Assembly: GCF_009496155.1 (NCBI RefSeq)
Contig: NZ_WIJP01000009.1
Span: 46,474 to 110,473, forward strand
Reading direction: 5' to 3'
DNA from: Streptococcus mitis
GTDB taxonomy: Bacteria; Bacillota; Bacilli; Lactobacillales; Streptococcaceae
Length of the DNA: 64,000 nt
Shown here: positions 44,888 through 54,086 of the stretch, one piece after another
Layout of the letters: each line of letters starts with the position of its first letter
Numbering within the stretch: the first letter of the stretch is position 1
Program-made: the position numbers and the translations under genes
Notes under the pieces: model-generated
Told to the model about the DNA's origin: nothing
What the model saw: only the letters and a program-made list of their open reading frames with translations
Database searches by the model: none

Positions 44888-46555
44888 TTATTCCACACTA
44901 AATAGGTATGGGTAAACTGGTTGTTGACCTTGGTGAATCTCGACTTCAACGTCTTCGAATTCTTCTGCGATTTCTTGGGCAATTTCATTGGCAAGTTCTT
45001 CGCTTCCGTCTTCACCGACATAGAAGGTTACGATTTCACTGTCTTCATCCAACATATGTTTCAATGTTTCAGTCAAGGTTTGGTGCATATCAGGGTTTGA
45101 CACGAGGATTTTCCCATCCACCATACCAAGATTATCGTTTTCATGGATTTCTAAGCCATCAATGGTTGTATCACGCACGGCTGTTGTGACGCTACCACTA
45201 ACGACATCGCTGAGGGCTGCAGTCATACGTTCTTGGTTTTCTTCGATGGACTTGCTTGGATCAAAGGCAAGAAGACTTGTCAATCCTTGAGGAAGAGTGC
45301 GAGCCTCTACCACTACTGCTGGTTGCTCCAAAACTTCTGCTGCAGATTGAGCTGCCATGAAGATATTCTTGTTGTTTGGCAGGAAGATGATGTTACGAGC
45401 ATTGACCTGTTCAACAGCCTTGATAAAGTCTTCTGTTGAAGGGTTCATAGTTTGACCGCCTTCGATAACATAGTCCACGCCTTGAGAACGGAAGATATCT
45501 GCTAGACCTTTACCAGCCACCACAGCAATCAAGGCATACTCTTTCTCTTCAGCTGGTTTGCTAACTTGAGCAGCTTCTTTCTCAACTTGAGCTTCGTGTT
45601 GGTTCCGCATATTGTCAACTTTTACCTTGACCAAGCTACCATATTTGAGACCTTCTTGCATAACAAGTCCTGGATCTTCTGTATGGACATGAACTTTTAC
45701 GATTTCATCATCATTGACAACAAGGAGAGAATCCCCAAGTTCATTCAAGTAGTTACGGAATTCGTCGTAGTCAAAATCTTTGGCATAGGTTGGACCTTGC
45801 TTAAGAGCTACCATGATTTCAGTACAGTAACCAAAGGTGATGTCCTCAGTCGCTACGTGACCAGCTACGGACTTGTGGTGTTCTGCATTGATCATTTCAC
45901 TCATGTTGGCAGGAGTCGCTACAAAGTCCTCAGATGCAATATATTCACCAGTAAGGGCTGAAAGGAAACCTTCATAGATGAAGACCAATCCTTGACCACC
46001 TGAGTCCACAACGCCAACTTCTTTCAATACTGGAAGCATGTCTGGCGTTTTAGCTAGAGCTGTTTTAGCACCTTCCAAGGCTGCGCGCATGACTTCAACA
46101 GCGTCATCTGTTTGCTCAGCCTTTTTCTTAGCACCAATAGCTGCCCCACGAGAAACTGTCAAAATCGTTCCTTCAACTGGTTTCATCACTGCCTTATAGG
46201 CAACTTCCACACCTGATTGGAAGGCGAGGGCCAAGTCTTGACCTGTTAACTCGTCTTTATCCTTGATGGCTTGTGAAAATCCACGGAAAAGCTGAGACGT
46301 AATAACGCCTGAGTTCCCACGCGCACCCATCAAAAGCCCTTTAGCAAGAATGCTCGCTACCTCGCCAACTGTAGAAGCTGGCTTGTCTGCAACTTCTTTA
46401 GCTCCATTTTCAATGGTCATTCCCATGTTTGTTCCAGTGTCTCCATCTGGAACTGGAAAGACGTTTAATGAATTGACATATTCAGCTTGCTTATTCAAGC
46501 GAGTTGATGCAGCCTGCACCATTTCTTGAAATAAGCTAGTAGTAATTTTTGACAC
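44888..46555 (-). CDS. DAK-domain fatty acid kinase, FakA/YloV-like
   Basis: 555 residues. The N-terminal DhaL-type ATP-binding domain has the magnesium motif NVFPVPDGDTGTNMGMT and RGNSGVITSQLFRG. The middle domain and the C-terminal DegV-like domain complete the FakA architecture. FakA phosphorylates fatty acids presented by FakB proteins for phospholipid synthesis. It lies 2 bp after the Asp23-family gene, the conserved yloU-yloV order. Confidence 0.9.
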   Translation of the reverse strand: MSKITTSLFQEMVQAASTRLNKQAEYVNSLNVFPVPDGDTGTNMGMTIENGAKEVADKPASTVGEVASILAKGLLMGARGNSGVITSQLFRGFSQAIKDKDELTGQDLALAFQSGVEVAYKAVMKPVEGTILTVSRGAAIGAKKKAEQTDDAVEVMRAALEGAKTALAKTPDMLPVLKEVGVVDSGGQGLVFIYEGFLSALTGEYIASEDFVATPANMSEMINAEHHKSVAGHVATEDITFGYCTEIMVALKQGPTYAKDFDYDEFRNYLNELGDSLLVVNDDEIVKVHVHTEDPGLVMQEGLKYGSLVKVKVDNMRNQHEAQVEKEAAQVSKPAEEKEYALIAVVAGKGLADIFRSQGVDYVIEGGQTMNPSTEDFIKAVEQVNARNIIFLPNNKNIFMAAQSAAEVLEQPAVVVEARTLPQGLTSLLAFDPSKSIEENQERMTAALSDVVSGSVTTAVRDTTIDGLEIHENDNLGMVDGKILVSNPDMHQTLTETLKHMLDEDSEIVTFYVGEDGSEELANEIAQEIAEEFEDVEVEIHQGQQPVYPYLFSVE

Positions 46556-46557
46556 GG

Positions 46558-46923
46558 TTATTCTCCTACAACTTTGATATTTTGAATGTAGACATTTACA
46601 GTCTGAGCAGTAATTCCAAGTTGGTTTTCCAAACTAAAACGGACACGCTCTTGAATGTTTTTTGACACTTCGCTAATCTTTGTTCCGTAGCTCAACACGG
46701 TATATACATCAACTGCAATACTGCCATCTTCGGCCGCTTTTACGACGACACCTTTGGAATAATTTTCCTTACCTAGAAGGGCTTGGAAATTATCTTTGAG
46801 GGCATTTTTACTAGCCATACCGACCACACCAAAAATCTCAGTTGCTGCTCCACCTACGACGGTTGCAATCACTTCATCTGTTAGTTCGATTTGACCATCT
46901 TTTGTATTAATTTTTACAGTCAT
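46558..46923 (-). CDS. Asp23/Gls24-family envelope stress protein (YloU-like)
   Basis: 121 residues starting MTVKINTKDGQ behind GAGGTAAAAAGG; upstream in-frame codons are not supported. The Asp23 fold is recognised by GQIELTDEVIATVVGGAATEIFGVVGMAS and TVLSYGTKISEVSKNIQERV. It is presumed to be a membrane-associated protein. Conserved partner of the fakA-like gene, with which it is cotranscribed. Confidence 0.9.
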   Translation of the reverse strand: MTVKINTKDGQIELTDEVIATVVGGAATEIFGVVGMASKNALKDNFQALLGKENYSKGVVVKAAEDGSIAVDVYTVLSYGTKISEVSKNIQERVRFSLENQLGITAQTVNVYIQNIKVVGE

Positions 46924-47046
46924 CCTTTTTACCTCAACTAGTTGATACTCTATTTTATCATATTTCAGCCCAAGTGTAAAAGCAGAATACTGTATCAGCG
47001 GATATTTACTCCGTTTTCCAAATGATTTTATACCCACAACAAAAGA

Positions 47047-47066
47047 AAAAAGACCCTGAGGTCTCC
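47047..47066 (-). terminator. rpmB terminator
   Basis: AGACC and GGTCT pair around CTGA. On the minus strand the stem is followed by TTTTTTCTTTT, just after rpmB. Confidence 0.7.
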
Positions 47067-47080
47067 TTTACTTTTATATA

Positions 47081-47269
47081 TTAAACGCGTTCAACTTTAC
47101 CTGATTTCAAAGCACGAGCTGAAGCCCAAACTTTTTTAGGTTTACCATCGATAAGAACAGTAACTTTTTGAAGGTTTGGTTTTACGGCACGTTTTGTTTG
47201 GTTCATCGCGTGTGAACGGTTGTTTCCTGATACAGTCTTACGACCTGTAAAGTAACATACTTTAGCCAT
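47081..47269 (-). CDS. rpmB: 50S ribosomal protein L28 (bL28)
   Basis: 62 residues. [23 protein letters not shown] and [11 protein letters not shown] are the L28 core; only one Cys is present, so this is the zinc-free form. GGAGG precedes it. It is a monocistronic gene with a terminator and is divergently organised only in relatives, not here. Confidence 0.97.
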   Translation of the reverse strand: MAKVCYFTGRKTVSGNNRSHAMNQTKRAVKPNLQKVTVLIDGKPKKVWASARALKSGKVERV

Positions 47270-47374
47270 TGTGTTTTCCTCCTATTAGATCTAATATAGC
47301 GGATGTGCTAGCACCACATACCGTACTATGTTATCACACTTTCTTCATTTTTGCAAGGGAATTGGAATATTTTT

Positions 47375-48049
47375 TTATTTAACATAAACAACTCCCAACT
47401 TCCCAAAAGCCACATCTCCACGAATAATCAAGGTTTTGCTGGTTGGGGCTAGAGGACTATCTGCCTTGGCTACACCACAGAAAGTTTCTACCTTTAAATC
47501 AACTCTCCAATGTTGGGGAACATAGATAACTGCATTGCCAAAACCGACTTCTATCTTCAAGGTTGCGCTATCTCCCAACATCTCTGCATTGTCATAATAA
47601 ATCTTGGCATTGCCAAAACCAACTTCTACTTGATCCTCTACCAATTCTTGCTCTTGCTTGTAGAAAGTCCCCGTCCCAAAAGCGACTTCCTTATCTGTAA
47701 GAATGGTCTTTTTACCATCATACCACCATTTTTTCCCATTCCAAGTTCTGTTAGAATGAGTGAGTGCGCTGACACCCATTACGATTAAAATACTTGCCCA
47801 GAACAATGACTGATTGGGAATTGGTAAAATGCCATAAAAGTGGTTAGCAATCATTAAGGCTACTAGAGCTGTAAAAGAGGCTGAAGTTAAGTGACGACGC
47901 AACAAAGCTCCAACTGATTGATAGGCAAAAAAGGCAATACCGAGCAAGGGCCAAATTTTCCCACCGAATGAAGGGATTCCAAAATTGCCCTGCAATAATA
48001 CTAAAGCTGCCAAAATGAGCAACACAATACCAAATGCTTTCTTTTTCAT
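47375..48049 (-). CDS. LiaF-like membrane protein, partner of the LytTR regulator
   Basis: 224 residues. Four hydrophobic segments in the first ~100 residues are followed by a cytoplasmic or membrane-proximal beta-rich domain with repeated VEVGFGNAKIYYDN / IEVGFGNAVIYVP units, typical of the LiaF/cell-wall-active antibiotic response family. It lies 4 bp after a LytTR regulator. In streptococcal LytTR regulatory systems the membrane protein inhibits the regulator, and such a role is likely here. Confidence 0.85.
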   Translation of the reverse strand: MKKKAFGIVLLILAALVLLQGNFGIPSFGGKIWPLLGIAFFAYQSVGALLRRHLTSASFTALVALMIANHFYGILPIPNQSLFWASILIVMGVSALTHSNRTWNGKKWWYDGKKTILTDKEVAFGTGTFYKQEQELVEDQVEVGFGNAKIYYDNAEMLGDSATLKIEVGFGNAVIYVPQHWRVDLKVETFCGVAKADSPLAPTSKTLIIRGDVAFGKLGVVYVK

Positions 48050-48053
48050 CTTG

Positions 48054-48500
48054 TTACCTCATGTTTCTTAGATTTTCTTTTAGGAGGGATTGATAATGCC
48101 GTGAGACATGAACCTCCTTGTGGGTTTGATAAAAGGAAATGGTGCCTGTTCCTGAAAAGGACTTATCCACCGAATAGACTTGCCGAATATTAGCAATAGT
48201 TGACTTGGATACCCGACTAAAATAGCGAGGAAGGATAGCCTCTAACTCATAGAGTTTAAGCCGAACCTCGTAGGCATCTTTCTGGGTATGGGCGTAAATC
48301 TTGCTACCTTCCGTCTCAAAGAAGAGAATTTCCGACAAGTCCAGATAATATTCACCTGTTCCCTTGTAAAAAATCAACCTAGGAGACTTGGACTCTTGCA
48401 AGAGACGTTGCAAATCAGCAATCTCATCTGTCAAGGCCGCTGCCTTGATGACAATTTCAGTTTCCTCTAAATTGCTGTCAATTTCGATTCGTAACTTCAT
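48054..48500 (-). CDS. LytTR-domain transcriptional regulator
   Basis: 148 residues. No receiver domain: a short N-terminal region is followed by a LytTR DNA-binding domain (~50-145: YLDLSEILFFETEGSKIYAHT, LPRYFSRVSKSTIANIRQV). This is the layout of HdrR/BrsR-type LytTR regulators that work with a membrane inhibitor. Tandem AACCACTT boxes two helical turns apart lie upstream of its promoter (48562-48590), suggesting autoactivation. Confidence 0.92.
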   Translation of the reverse strand: MKLRIEIDSNLEETEIVIKAAALTDEIADLQRLLQESKSPRLIFYKGTGEYYLDLSEILFFETEGSKIYAHTQKDAYEVRLKLYELEAILPRYFSRVSKSTIANIRQVYSVDKSFSGTGTISFYQTHKEVHVSRHYQSLLKENLRNMR

Positions 48501-48520
48501 TCCATCTCCTTTCTGACTCT

Positions 48521-48549
48521 ACTATATCAAAGCCAAAATAAGAAAACAA
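48521..48549 (-). promoter_or_regulatory. Promoter of the LytTR operon
   Basis: TTGTTT (48544-48549) and TATAGT (48521-48526) on the minus strand, 17 bp apart. Confidence 0.7.
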
Positions 48550-48561
48550 GAGCAAAAAAGC

Positions 48562-48590
48562 AAGTGGTTACTTTAGACCTGTAAGTGGTT
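48562..48590 (-). promoter_or_regulatory. Tandem LytTR operator, AACCACTT twice
   Basis: The octamer AACCACTT (minus strand) occurs at 48562-48569 and 48583-48590, exactly 21 bp apart, ending 12 bp upstream of the -35 box. LytTR dimers typically bind two direct repeats spaced by two helical turns to activate transcription. Confidence 0.7.
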
Positions 48591-48613
48591 GTAGGATTAC
48601 CTTAACTTACATG

Positions 48614-49132
48614 TCAAAATAGAAAGAAAATCATCCCCCACGCAAGACCGCTAGTATAACCAACCACTACATCCTTGGGATAATGCACTCCCCCTAAGAC
48701 TCTCACTAGACCGAGGAAGGCTGACAAGACTAACAAGATAATCCCTAGAGATAAACTAGCATGAAAGCAAGCCATGGAGATAATGGTTGCTGAAAAGACA
48801 TGACGACTGGGCATAGACTGACCAGGACTATCTCTGTCAAGCAAGGGTTTAATAGTCCATTTCTCATAAGGCCTAGGAGCATTGATTTTCTTACGAAGAA
48901 GGGACAAAATCACAAAACCTGTAGCAGGTACAAACACATAGATCAAGACCTGTTTCCCAAGTCCTTGTTGGAGATAGGTAATTGCTAACAAGGTTAGATA
49001 AATCATAGGCATAACTATCGTCATGAACCGATTGAAAGCTCTTAACAATCTCAGAAAGATAGGCCTATTCTCAATCTTACCAGCAATGTGGTCATACCAT
49101 TCTTGATAATTTTTCATATATTTTCTCATCAT
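48614..49132 (-). CDS. PAP2-family membrane phosphatase
   Basis: 172 residues with about five helices. PAP2 motifs: KKINAPRPYE (motif 1), QSMPSRHVFSATI (motif 2) and RVLGGVHYPKDVVVGY (motif 3). A lipid or undecaprenyl pyrophosphatase is likely. The ribosome site is poor, and a later start (MKNYQEWYDH) is possible. It differs in length and sequence from the PAP2 protein at 18731. Confidence 0.88.
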   Translation of the reverse strand: MMRKYMKNYQEWYDHIAGKIENRPIFLRLLRAFNRFMTIVMPMIYLTLLAITYLQQGLGKQVLIYVFVPATGFVILSLLRKKINAPRPYEKWTIKPLLDRDSPGQSMPSRHVFSATIISMACFHASLSLGIILLVLSAFLGLVRVLGGVHYPKDVVVGYTSGLAWGMIFFLF

Positions 49133-49212
49133 TTACTCAAATTTTGCTTATAGGGAAGTACTTGTCTTCTAGTATAGTGTAGAAAAAGAAGGTCGTCAAG
49201 CCTTCTTTCGAT

Positions 49213-50973
49213 TTATTCTTCTGCTTCGTCTTCTGTAAACTGACTGTTGTAGAGGTCAGCGTAGAAACCAGCTTGCGCCATCAGATCATCATGATTTCCT
49301 TGCTCGATGATATTGCCATCCTTCATAACAAGAATCAGGTCAGCATTTCGGATGGTTGACAAGCGGTGGGCGATGACAAAGGAAGTTCTGCCCTCCATCA
49401 AACGATCCATAGCATTCTGAATCAATTCCTCAGTCCGAGTATCAACAGAAGAAGTCGCCTCATCTAGGATTAGGAGTGGCGCATCTTTCAGCAAAGCACG
49501 AGCAATGGTCAAGAGTTGTTTTTGTCCGACAGACAAGGTTACTGTATCATCCAAGACGGTATCGTAACCATCTGGTAGGGTCATTATAAAGTGGTGAATC
49601 CCTACAGCCTTGCTGGCTTCAATCACGCGCTCATCACTAATATTCTTTTGGTTATAGATAAGATTGTCTCGGATAGTGCCTTCAAAGAGCCAGGTGTCCT
49701 GCAAGACCATTGAAAAGGCATCGTGTACTTCCGAACGCTTCATCTCCTTGGTATCGACACCATCGATACTGATGCTTCCCTTATCAATCTCATAAAACTT
49801 CATCAAAAGATTGACAATGGTTGTCTTACCAGCTCCGGTCGGTCCGACAATGGCAACCTTTTGACCTGCATGAGCAGTCGCAGAAAAGTCATTAATGATA
49901 GTTCGCTCTGGTGTGTAACCAAAGGAAACTCGATCAAAGACTACTTGACCTTTCATATCGATCAACTGTCTTTCTTTATGAGATTCGTCTCCCATTTCCT
50001 CTTCAGCTAGGAATTCGAAGACACGTCCCATGGCTGCACTAGCCTGCTGAAGGCTGGTAATCCCTTGAGCAATTTGGGAAAGGGGCTGAGAAAAGATACG
50101 AACGTAGGCCATAAAGGCAACGATAATCCCGATACTAATCTGCCCATTCAGAGCTAAGGCTGCACCAACGATAATCACTAAGGCATAGCTAAAGTTCCCA
50201 ATAAACACCATAATCGGCATCATAATCCCTGAAATAAACTGAGATTTCCATATACTGTCATACAGACGATGGTTTAATTTCGCAAACTCTTCTTTCGTGC
50301 TCTCGATGGCATTGTAACTTGTCACCACATTATGGCCAGAGTACATTTCCTCCACATAACCATTGACAGCTGCCAAATCCTGTTGCTGACTCTTAAAGAA
50401 GCTCTGGGATTTACCCATAAAGATGGATACAAATGCAAATCCAACAAGGGTTGAAACAACCGTCACCAAGGCTAAAATCCAGTTCATTCCAAACATGGTT
50501 ACCAAGACTGCTACGACCAATAAACTAGATGAAAGAACTGTTCCCAGACTTTGATTGAGGGACTGAGCTGCCGTGTCAACATCATTGGTTACACGAGACA
50601 AGGTATCCCCTTGAGAATGTCCATCAAAATATCTCAATGGTAGGCGATTAATTTTATCTGCAATAGCTGTTCTCAAACGCTCTGAAAAACGTTGAATGGC
50701 TGTTGTAAACAGGAAGGCCTGCAAATAATTTGATAAGAGTCCAATCACATAAATCACGGCCAAAAAATCACCAATAGCTGCAACCGCCGCGACATCCACA
50801 CTTGTTTCCAAACCACTAGCAATAATATTAGTCATTTCCTTGATGCGGGTTGGACCATATACAGTAATAATATTGGATACGATTGTTGCTAGAAAGGCTA
50901 TCAGAAGGGCAAACTGGAGGCCTGCAAGATAGGGCTTACTCTGTTTCCAGAGAGACATTTTCTTATTTTCCAT
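49213..50973 (-). CDS. Heterodimeric ABC exporter, subunit B (LmrD-like)
   Basis: 586 residues from MENKKMSLWKQ (AAGGAGG 12 bp before). Six-helix ABC1 membrane domain (~20-310) is followed by an ATPase with Walker A VGPTGAGKTTIVN, signature LSVGQKQLLTIARAL (non-standard first residues) and Walker B LLILDEATSSVD. It pairs with the upstream gene (11-bp overlap) to form a multidrug-type exporter, as expected for LmrCD/PatAB relatives. Controlled by the MarR gene in the same operon. Confidence 0.92.
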   Translation of the reverse strand: MENKKMSLWKQSKPYLAGLQFALLIAFLATIVSNIITVYGPTRIKEMTNIIASGLETSVDVAAVAAIGDFLAVIYVIGLLSNYLQAFLFTTAIQRFSERLRTAIADKINRLPLRYFDGHSQGDTLSRVTNDVDTAAQSLNQSLGTVLSSSLLVVAVLVTMFGMNWILALVTVVSTLVGFAFVSIFMGKSQSFFKSQQQDLAAVNGYVEEMYSGHNVVTSYNAIESTKEEFAKLNHRLYDSIWKSQFISGIMMPIMVFIGNFSYALVIIVGAALALNGQISIGIIVAFMAYVRIFSQPLSQIAQGITSLQQASAAMGRVFEFLAEEEMGDESHKERQLIDMKGQVVFDRVSFGYTPERTIINDFSATAHAGQKVAIVGPTGAGKTTIVNLLMKFYEIDKGSISIDGVDTKEMKRSEVHDAFSMVLQDTWLFEGTIRDNLIYNQKNISDERVIEASKAVGIHHFIMTLPDGYDTVLDDTVTLSVGQKQLLTIARALLKDAPLLILDEATSSVDTRTEELIQNAMDRLMEGRTSFVIAHRLSTIRNADLILVMKDGNIIEQGNHDDLMAQAGFYADLYNSQFTEDEAEE

Positions 50974-52732
50974 GTTCCAATTCCTCCTTCGATAGTTGTG
51001 AATAGGCAATTTCTTGGTAAACTTCGTTATTAGCTAGAAGTTCCTTGTGGGTGCCTTGTCCCACGACTTTCCCTTGATCCAAGACCAAAATCAAATCTGC
51101 ATCCATAATCGTTGAAATACGCTGTGCGACAATGAGCTTGGTCATAGACTTGGTTTTTTCAGCTAACTCTTGGCGTAGAACTCGGTCTGTCTTGTAGTCC
51201 AAAGCTGAGAAGGAGTCATCAAAGATGAGGATTTCTGGCTTCCGAGCCAAGGCACGCGCAATAGCCAGACGCTGTCTTTGACCACCTGAGAAGTTGGTTC
51301 CTCCTTGGGCTACTTCTGACGCCAATCCTGCTTCCTTGTCTTCGATAAAGTTCTTAGACTGGGCCAACTCCAAAGCCTGCCACATGGCCTGCTCACTAAG
51401 CGGTGTTTCTTGACTCTGTCCAAAGTCTAAATTGTCCTTGACATTACCTGAAAAGAGAACCGCTTTCTGAGGAATATAACCAACCTTGTTGCGCAAATCT
51501 TCTAAGGCATAGTCCTGAACATTGACACCGTCTACCAGAATTTCTCCTGCTGATACGTCGTAAAAACGTGGAATCAGATTGACCAGAGTTGATTTACCAG
51601 AACCTGTTGACCCAATAAAGGCCACTGTTTGACCCGCTTCTGCTTTAAAGCTAACATTCTCAATAACCGCCTCCGAATTTGTCGCATAGCGGAAGGTCAC
51701 ATCCTTAAATTCGACCTGACCTTGAAGGTTTTCATCAGCCTGCTGGACTTGAGCAGGATTTTGGATAGAGGAATGCAAATCTAGAACTTGATTAATCCGC
51801 TTAGCAGAAACCATGGTTCGGGGAAGAACGATGAAGAGCGCCCCCATGAGAAGGAAGCCCATGACAACCTGCATGGCATAAGACATGAAAACAACCATGT
51901 CACTAAAGAGAGGCAGACGCGCTGTTGGAGCAGCGTCGTTAATCACATAGGCCCCAATCCAGTAAATCGCCACACTTAAACCACTTGAAATCCCCATCAT
52001 GATGGGATTCAAAATAGCCATAAGACGGTTGACAAACAAATTCAAACGTGTCAGCTCATCATTTGCTGCTGCAAATTTTTCATTTTGGTATTCTTCAGCA
52101 TTGTAGGCGCGAACGACACGAATACCTGTTAAACTTTCACGAGTGATACTGTTCAGTTTATCAGTCAGACTTTGAATCAAGGACTGTTTTGGAAAGGCTA
52201 GGGTCATCAAGACTGTCGTCATCAAAACATTGACAATCACTGCTACAAGAACGGCCCAGAGCCAGTATTCTGAATGACCTAAAATCTTCCCGATAGCCCA
52301 GATAGCCATAATCGGACCACGCGTAACCACTTGCAAGCCCATGGTAATCAACATCTGAACCTGAGTAATATCATTGGTGGTACGAGTTAGGAGACTGGGA
52401 ATAGAGAATTTCTTAATCTCTGTCTGCGAGTAATCCAAAACTCGGTTAAAAATATCACTTCTCAGCCTACTAGTATAAGAAGCGGCCACTCTGGACGCAA
52501 AAAATCCAACTGCAACTGCGGATAAGAAGGCTAGAAAGGACATTCCCACCATCATACTTGCTGGCTGCCACAACTCATCTAAGTTGGTTCCCTGAGTTCC
52601 TAGCAAATCCGTGATTTTAGAGATATAAGTTGGTACTTCCAACTCTAGATAGACCGAAAAGCAAGTAAAGAGAATGGCTAGTAAAATCATCCCCCATTCT
52701 TTTCTACTAATTCTTTTGGCTAATTTCTTCAT
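50963..52732 (-). CDS. Heterodimeric ABC exporter, subunit A (LmrC-like)
   Basis: 589 residues. Six-helix ABC1 domain (~15-315) and ATPase with Walker A IGSTGSGKSTLVN, signature FSGGQRQRLAIARAL, but Walker B ILIFDDSFSALD, where Asp replaces the catalytic Glu. Such a degenerate site in one subunit is a hallmark of heterodimeric exporters, the partner supplying the normal Glu. Overlaps the MarR gene by 26 bp. Confidence 0.92.
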   Translation of the reverse strand: MKKLAKRISRKEWGMILLAILFTCFSVYLELEVPTYISKITDLLGTQGTNLDELWQPASMMVGMSFLAFLSAVAVGFFASRVAASYTSRLRSDIFNRVLDYSQTEIKKFSIPSLLTRTTNDITQVQMLITMGLQVVTRGPIMAIWAIGKILGHSEYWLWAVLVAVIVNVLMTTVLMTLAFPKQSLIQSLTDKLNSITRESLTGIRVVRAYNAEEYQNEKFAAANDELTRLNLFVNRLMAILNPIMMGISSGLSVAIYWIGAYVINDAAPTARLPLFSDMVVFMSYAMQVVMGFLLMGALFIVLPRTMVSAKRINQVLDLHSSIQNPAQVQQADENLQGQVEFKDVTFRYATNSEAVIENVSFKAEAGQTVAFIGSTGSGKSTLVNLIPRFYDVSAGEILVDGVNVQDYALEDLRNKVGYIPQKAVLFSGNVKDNLDFGQSQETPLSEQAMWQALELAQSKNFIEDKEAGLASEVAQGGTNFSGGQRQRLAIARALARKPEILIFDDSFSALDYKTDRVLRQELAEKTKSMTKLIVAQRISTIMDADLILVLDQGKVVGQGTHKELLANNEVYQEIAYSQLSKEELEHGK

Positions 52733-53177
52733 TCTCTTCTCCTATTCCCTTGATATTTTCCTGCAGTTGACCGAGAACTTTCTCAAAAATCAGTAATTCA
52801 TCTTCATCAATGCCTTCCATCAACTGCTTGTCTATTCGTTCAAAGAAGGCCTTAACCTGCTTCATTTGAGAACGTGCTTTGTCCGTCAAACGAACAAATT
52901 TTGCCCGCTTATCGCTAGGACTCGCCTCCAATTCCACCAAACCATTTTGCACCATACGCTTAACTAGATTACTAGCAACAGATTTGGTAATATTGAGTTC
53001 CTGCTCGATATCCTTAATCAAGACCAATTCTTGGTTTTTCTCACGATTATCCAAAAAACGCACAACCTGACCTTGAGGCCCACCCATAAATTCAATACCA
53101 CAACGTTTGGCTTCCTTTTGCACCATGAGATGAATCTGATGACCAAAACGCTTAAAGACCAACATCGGTTTATCCAT
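52707..53177 (-). CDS. MarR-family repressor of the ABC exporter operon
   Basis: 156 residues. The winged helix-turn-helix (LVLIKDIEQELNITKSVASNLVKRMVQNGLVELEASPSDKRAKFVRLTDKA) with the MarR wing DKRAKFV is flanked by dimerization helices. Three AGTT..AACT palindromes surround its promoter (53205-53291), giving autoregulation of the whole operon. AAGGAG precedes the start. A ligand, likely an exported drug, is unknown. Confidence 0.93.
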   Translation of the reverse strand: MDKPMLVFKRFGHQIHLMVQKEAKRCGIEFMGGPQGQVVRFLDNREKNQELVLIKDIEQELNITKSVASNLVKRMVQNGLVELEASPSDKRAKFVRLTDKARSQMKQVKAFFERIDKQLMEGIDEDELLIFEKVLGQLQENIKGIGEENEEISQKN

Positions 53178-53204
53178 ACTAACTCCTTTCTAACCATTGC
53201 ATTT

Positions 53205-53291
53205 AGTTCTCCTAGAAACTAAATAAGTTTTCATGAGAACTATTTTATCATTTTCAGAAAAGATGTCAAGAAAAAAGTTTTCAAGAGAACT
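53205..53291. promoter_or_regulatory. MarR operators (three palindromes) and leftward promoter
   Basis: AGTTCTCCTAGAAACT (53205-53220), AGTTTTCATGAGAACT (53226-53241) and AGTTTTCAAGAGAACT (53276-53291) are variants of one 16-bp palindrome. A minus-strand promoter (TTGACA at ~53262, TAAAAT at ~53240) lies between the second and third sites. Sites bracket the promoter as in classical repression. Confidence 0.75.
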
Positions 53292-53304
53292 ATTTTAGTT
53301 TAAA

Positions 53305-53333
53305 TTGACATTAGGCAATATCTTTTATATAAT
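53305..53333 (+). promoter_or_regulatory. Rightward promoter of the broken DUF gene
   Basis: TTGACA (53305-53310) and TATAAT (53328-53333) are both consensus with 17-bp spacing, 58 bp before the ATG. It lies next to the third MarR operator. Confidence 0.85.
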
Positions 53334-53391
53334 AAGCACTAACTACTGTGGATAGAAATCCATTCACTCAATGAAGGGAGAAAACTTTCAA

Positions 53392-53991
53392 ATGAAACCA
53401 GAAGAACAAAGAGTTTTAGGAATCTTAGCAACCATTTTTGGAGCCATCGCACTTTTAGGATCCTGGATCCCGTTTATTAACTATCATCGTTGTTCATCGC
53501 CATCGTCGCATTTATCTTGGGGATTATCGGCCTTATCGTCAACCTCAAAAAACGGAAAACAATGGCTATTATCGGAACATCCCTGGCAGTTGCCTCTGTT
53601 GTACTTTTCTTTACAAGTCAGGTACTATACGCTGATGTCTACAAAGAGTATGCCAAGGAGTTTAACCGTTCCTACATGGATACGAGTTCCTCAATGGAAC
53701 GCGAAGAAAAAAGCGGCTTGACAGACGATACCTTCGCCTGAACCCAAGAACAGTTCGACGCCTTAATCGAAGGTGACCTTGACAACAAAGGAAAAGGTGG
53801 TACCAACTACGAGGATATTATCAACAAACACGGAAAGCCAGATTCCGAGTTTGACTTCACTCTTGGGGGGTTACGATACGAAAAAAATCACCTATATCTC
53901 CATTGGAGACAAGATCAAAACTGTTACCTTAACTTTTGCAAAAGATGACAATGGAGAGCTCTTGCTCGTCCAAAAACATCAGTCGGTCTAG
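53392..53991 (+). pseudogene. Membrane protein gene with two frameshifts and a nonsense codon
   Basis: The frames together read MKPEEQRVLGILATIFGAIALL (helix 1), then in another frame FIAIVAFILGIIGLIVNLKKRKTMAIIGTSLAVASVVLFF (two more helices), then an extracytoplasmic tail with TQEQFDALIEGDLDNKGKGG that follows a TGA at 53739-53741 (probably TGG originally), and finally after a shift in a G-run at ~53866 the segment KKITYISIGDKIKTVTLTF. It resembles DUF4190-like streptococcal membrane proteins with a C-terminal SmpA-like domain. The strong promoter is intact while the gene is dead. Confidence 0.8.
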
Positions 53992-54047
53992 GTCTAGAAA
54001 AAAACAATCAACAAAACGATTCTGAAACCTGAGTCTAAGTTCAAATA

Positions 54048-54084
54048 TCAAAAAACGAACAGCTAGTAAAACTGTTCGTTTTTC
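54048..54084. terminator. Bidirectional terminator between the pseudogene and yebC
   Basis: AAAAACGAACAG and CTGTTCGTTTTT form a perfect 12-bp stem around 9 nt, with A/T runs on both sides. It ends just before the yebC stop. Confidence 0.85.
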
Positions 54085-54086
54085 TA

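Noticed and set aside
45566..45961. 131-codon plus-strand frame inside the fakA-like gene
   Set aside because: Overlaps a well-supported gene on the other strand and has no ribosome site or recognisable motif.
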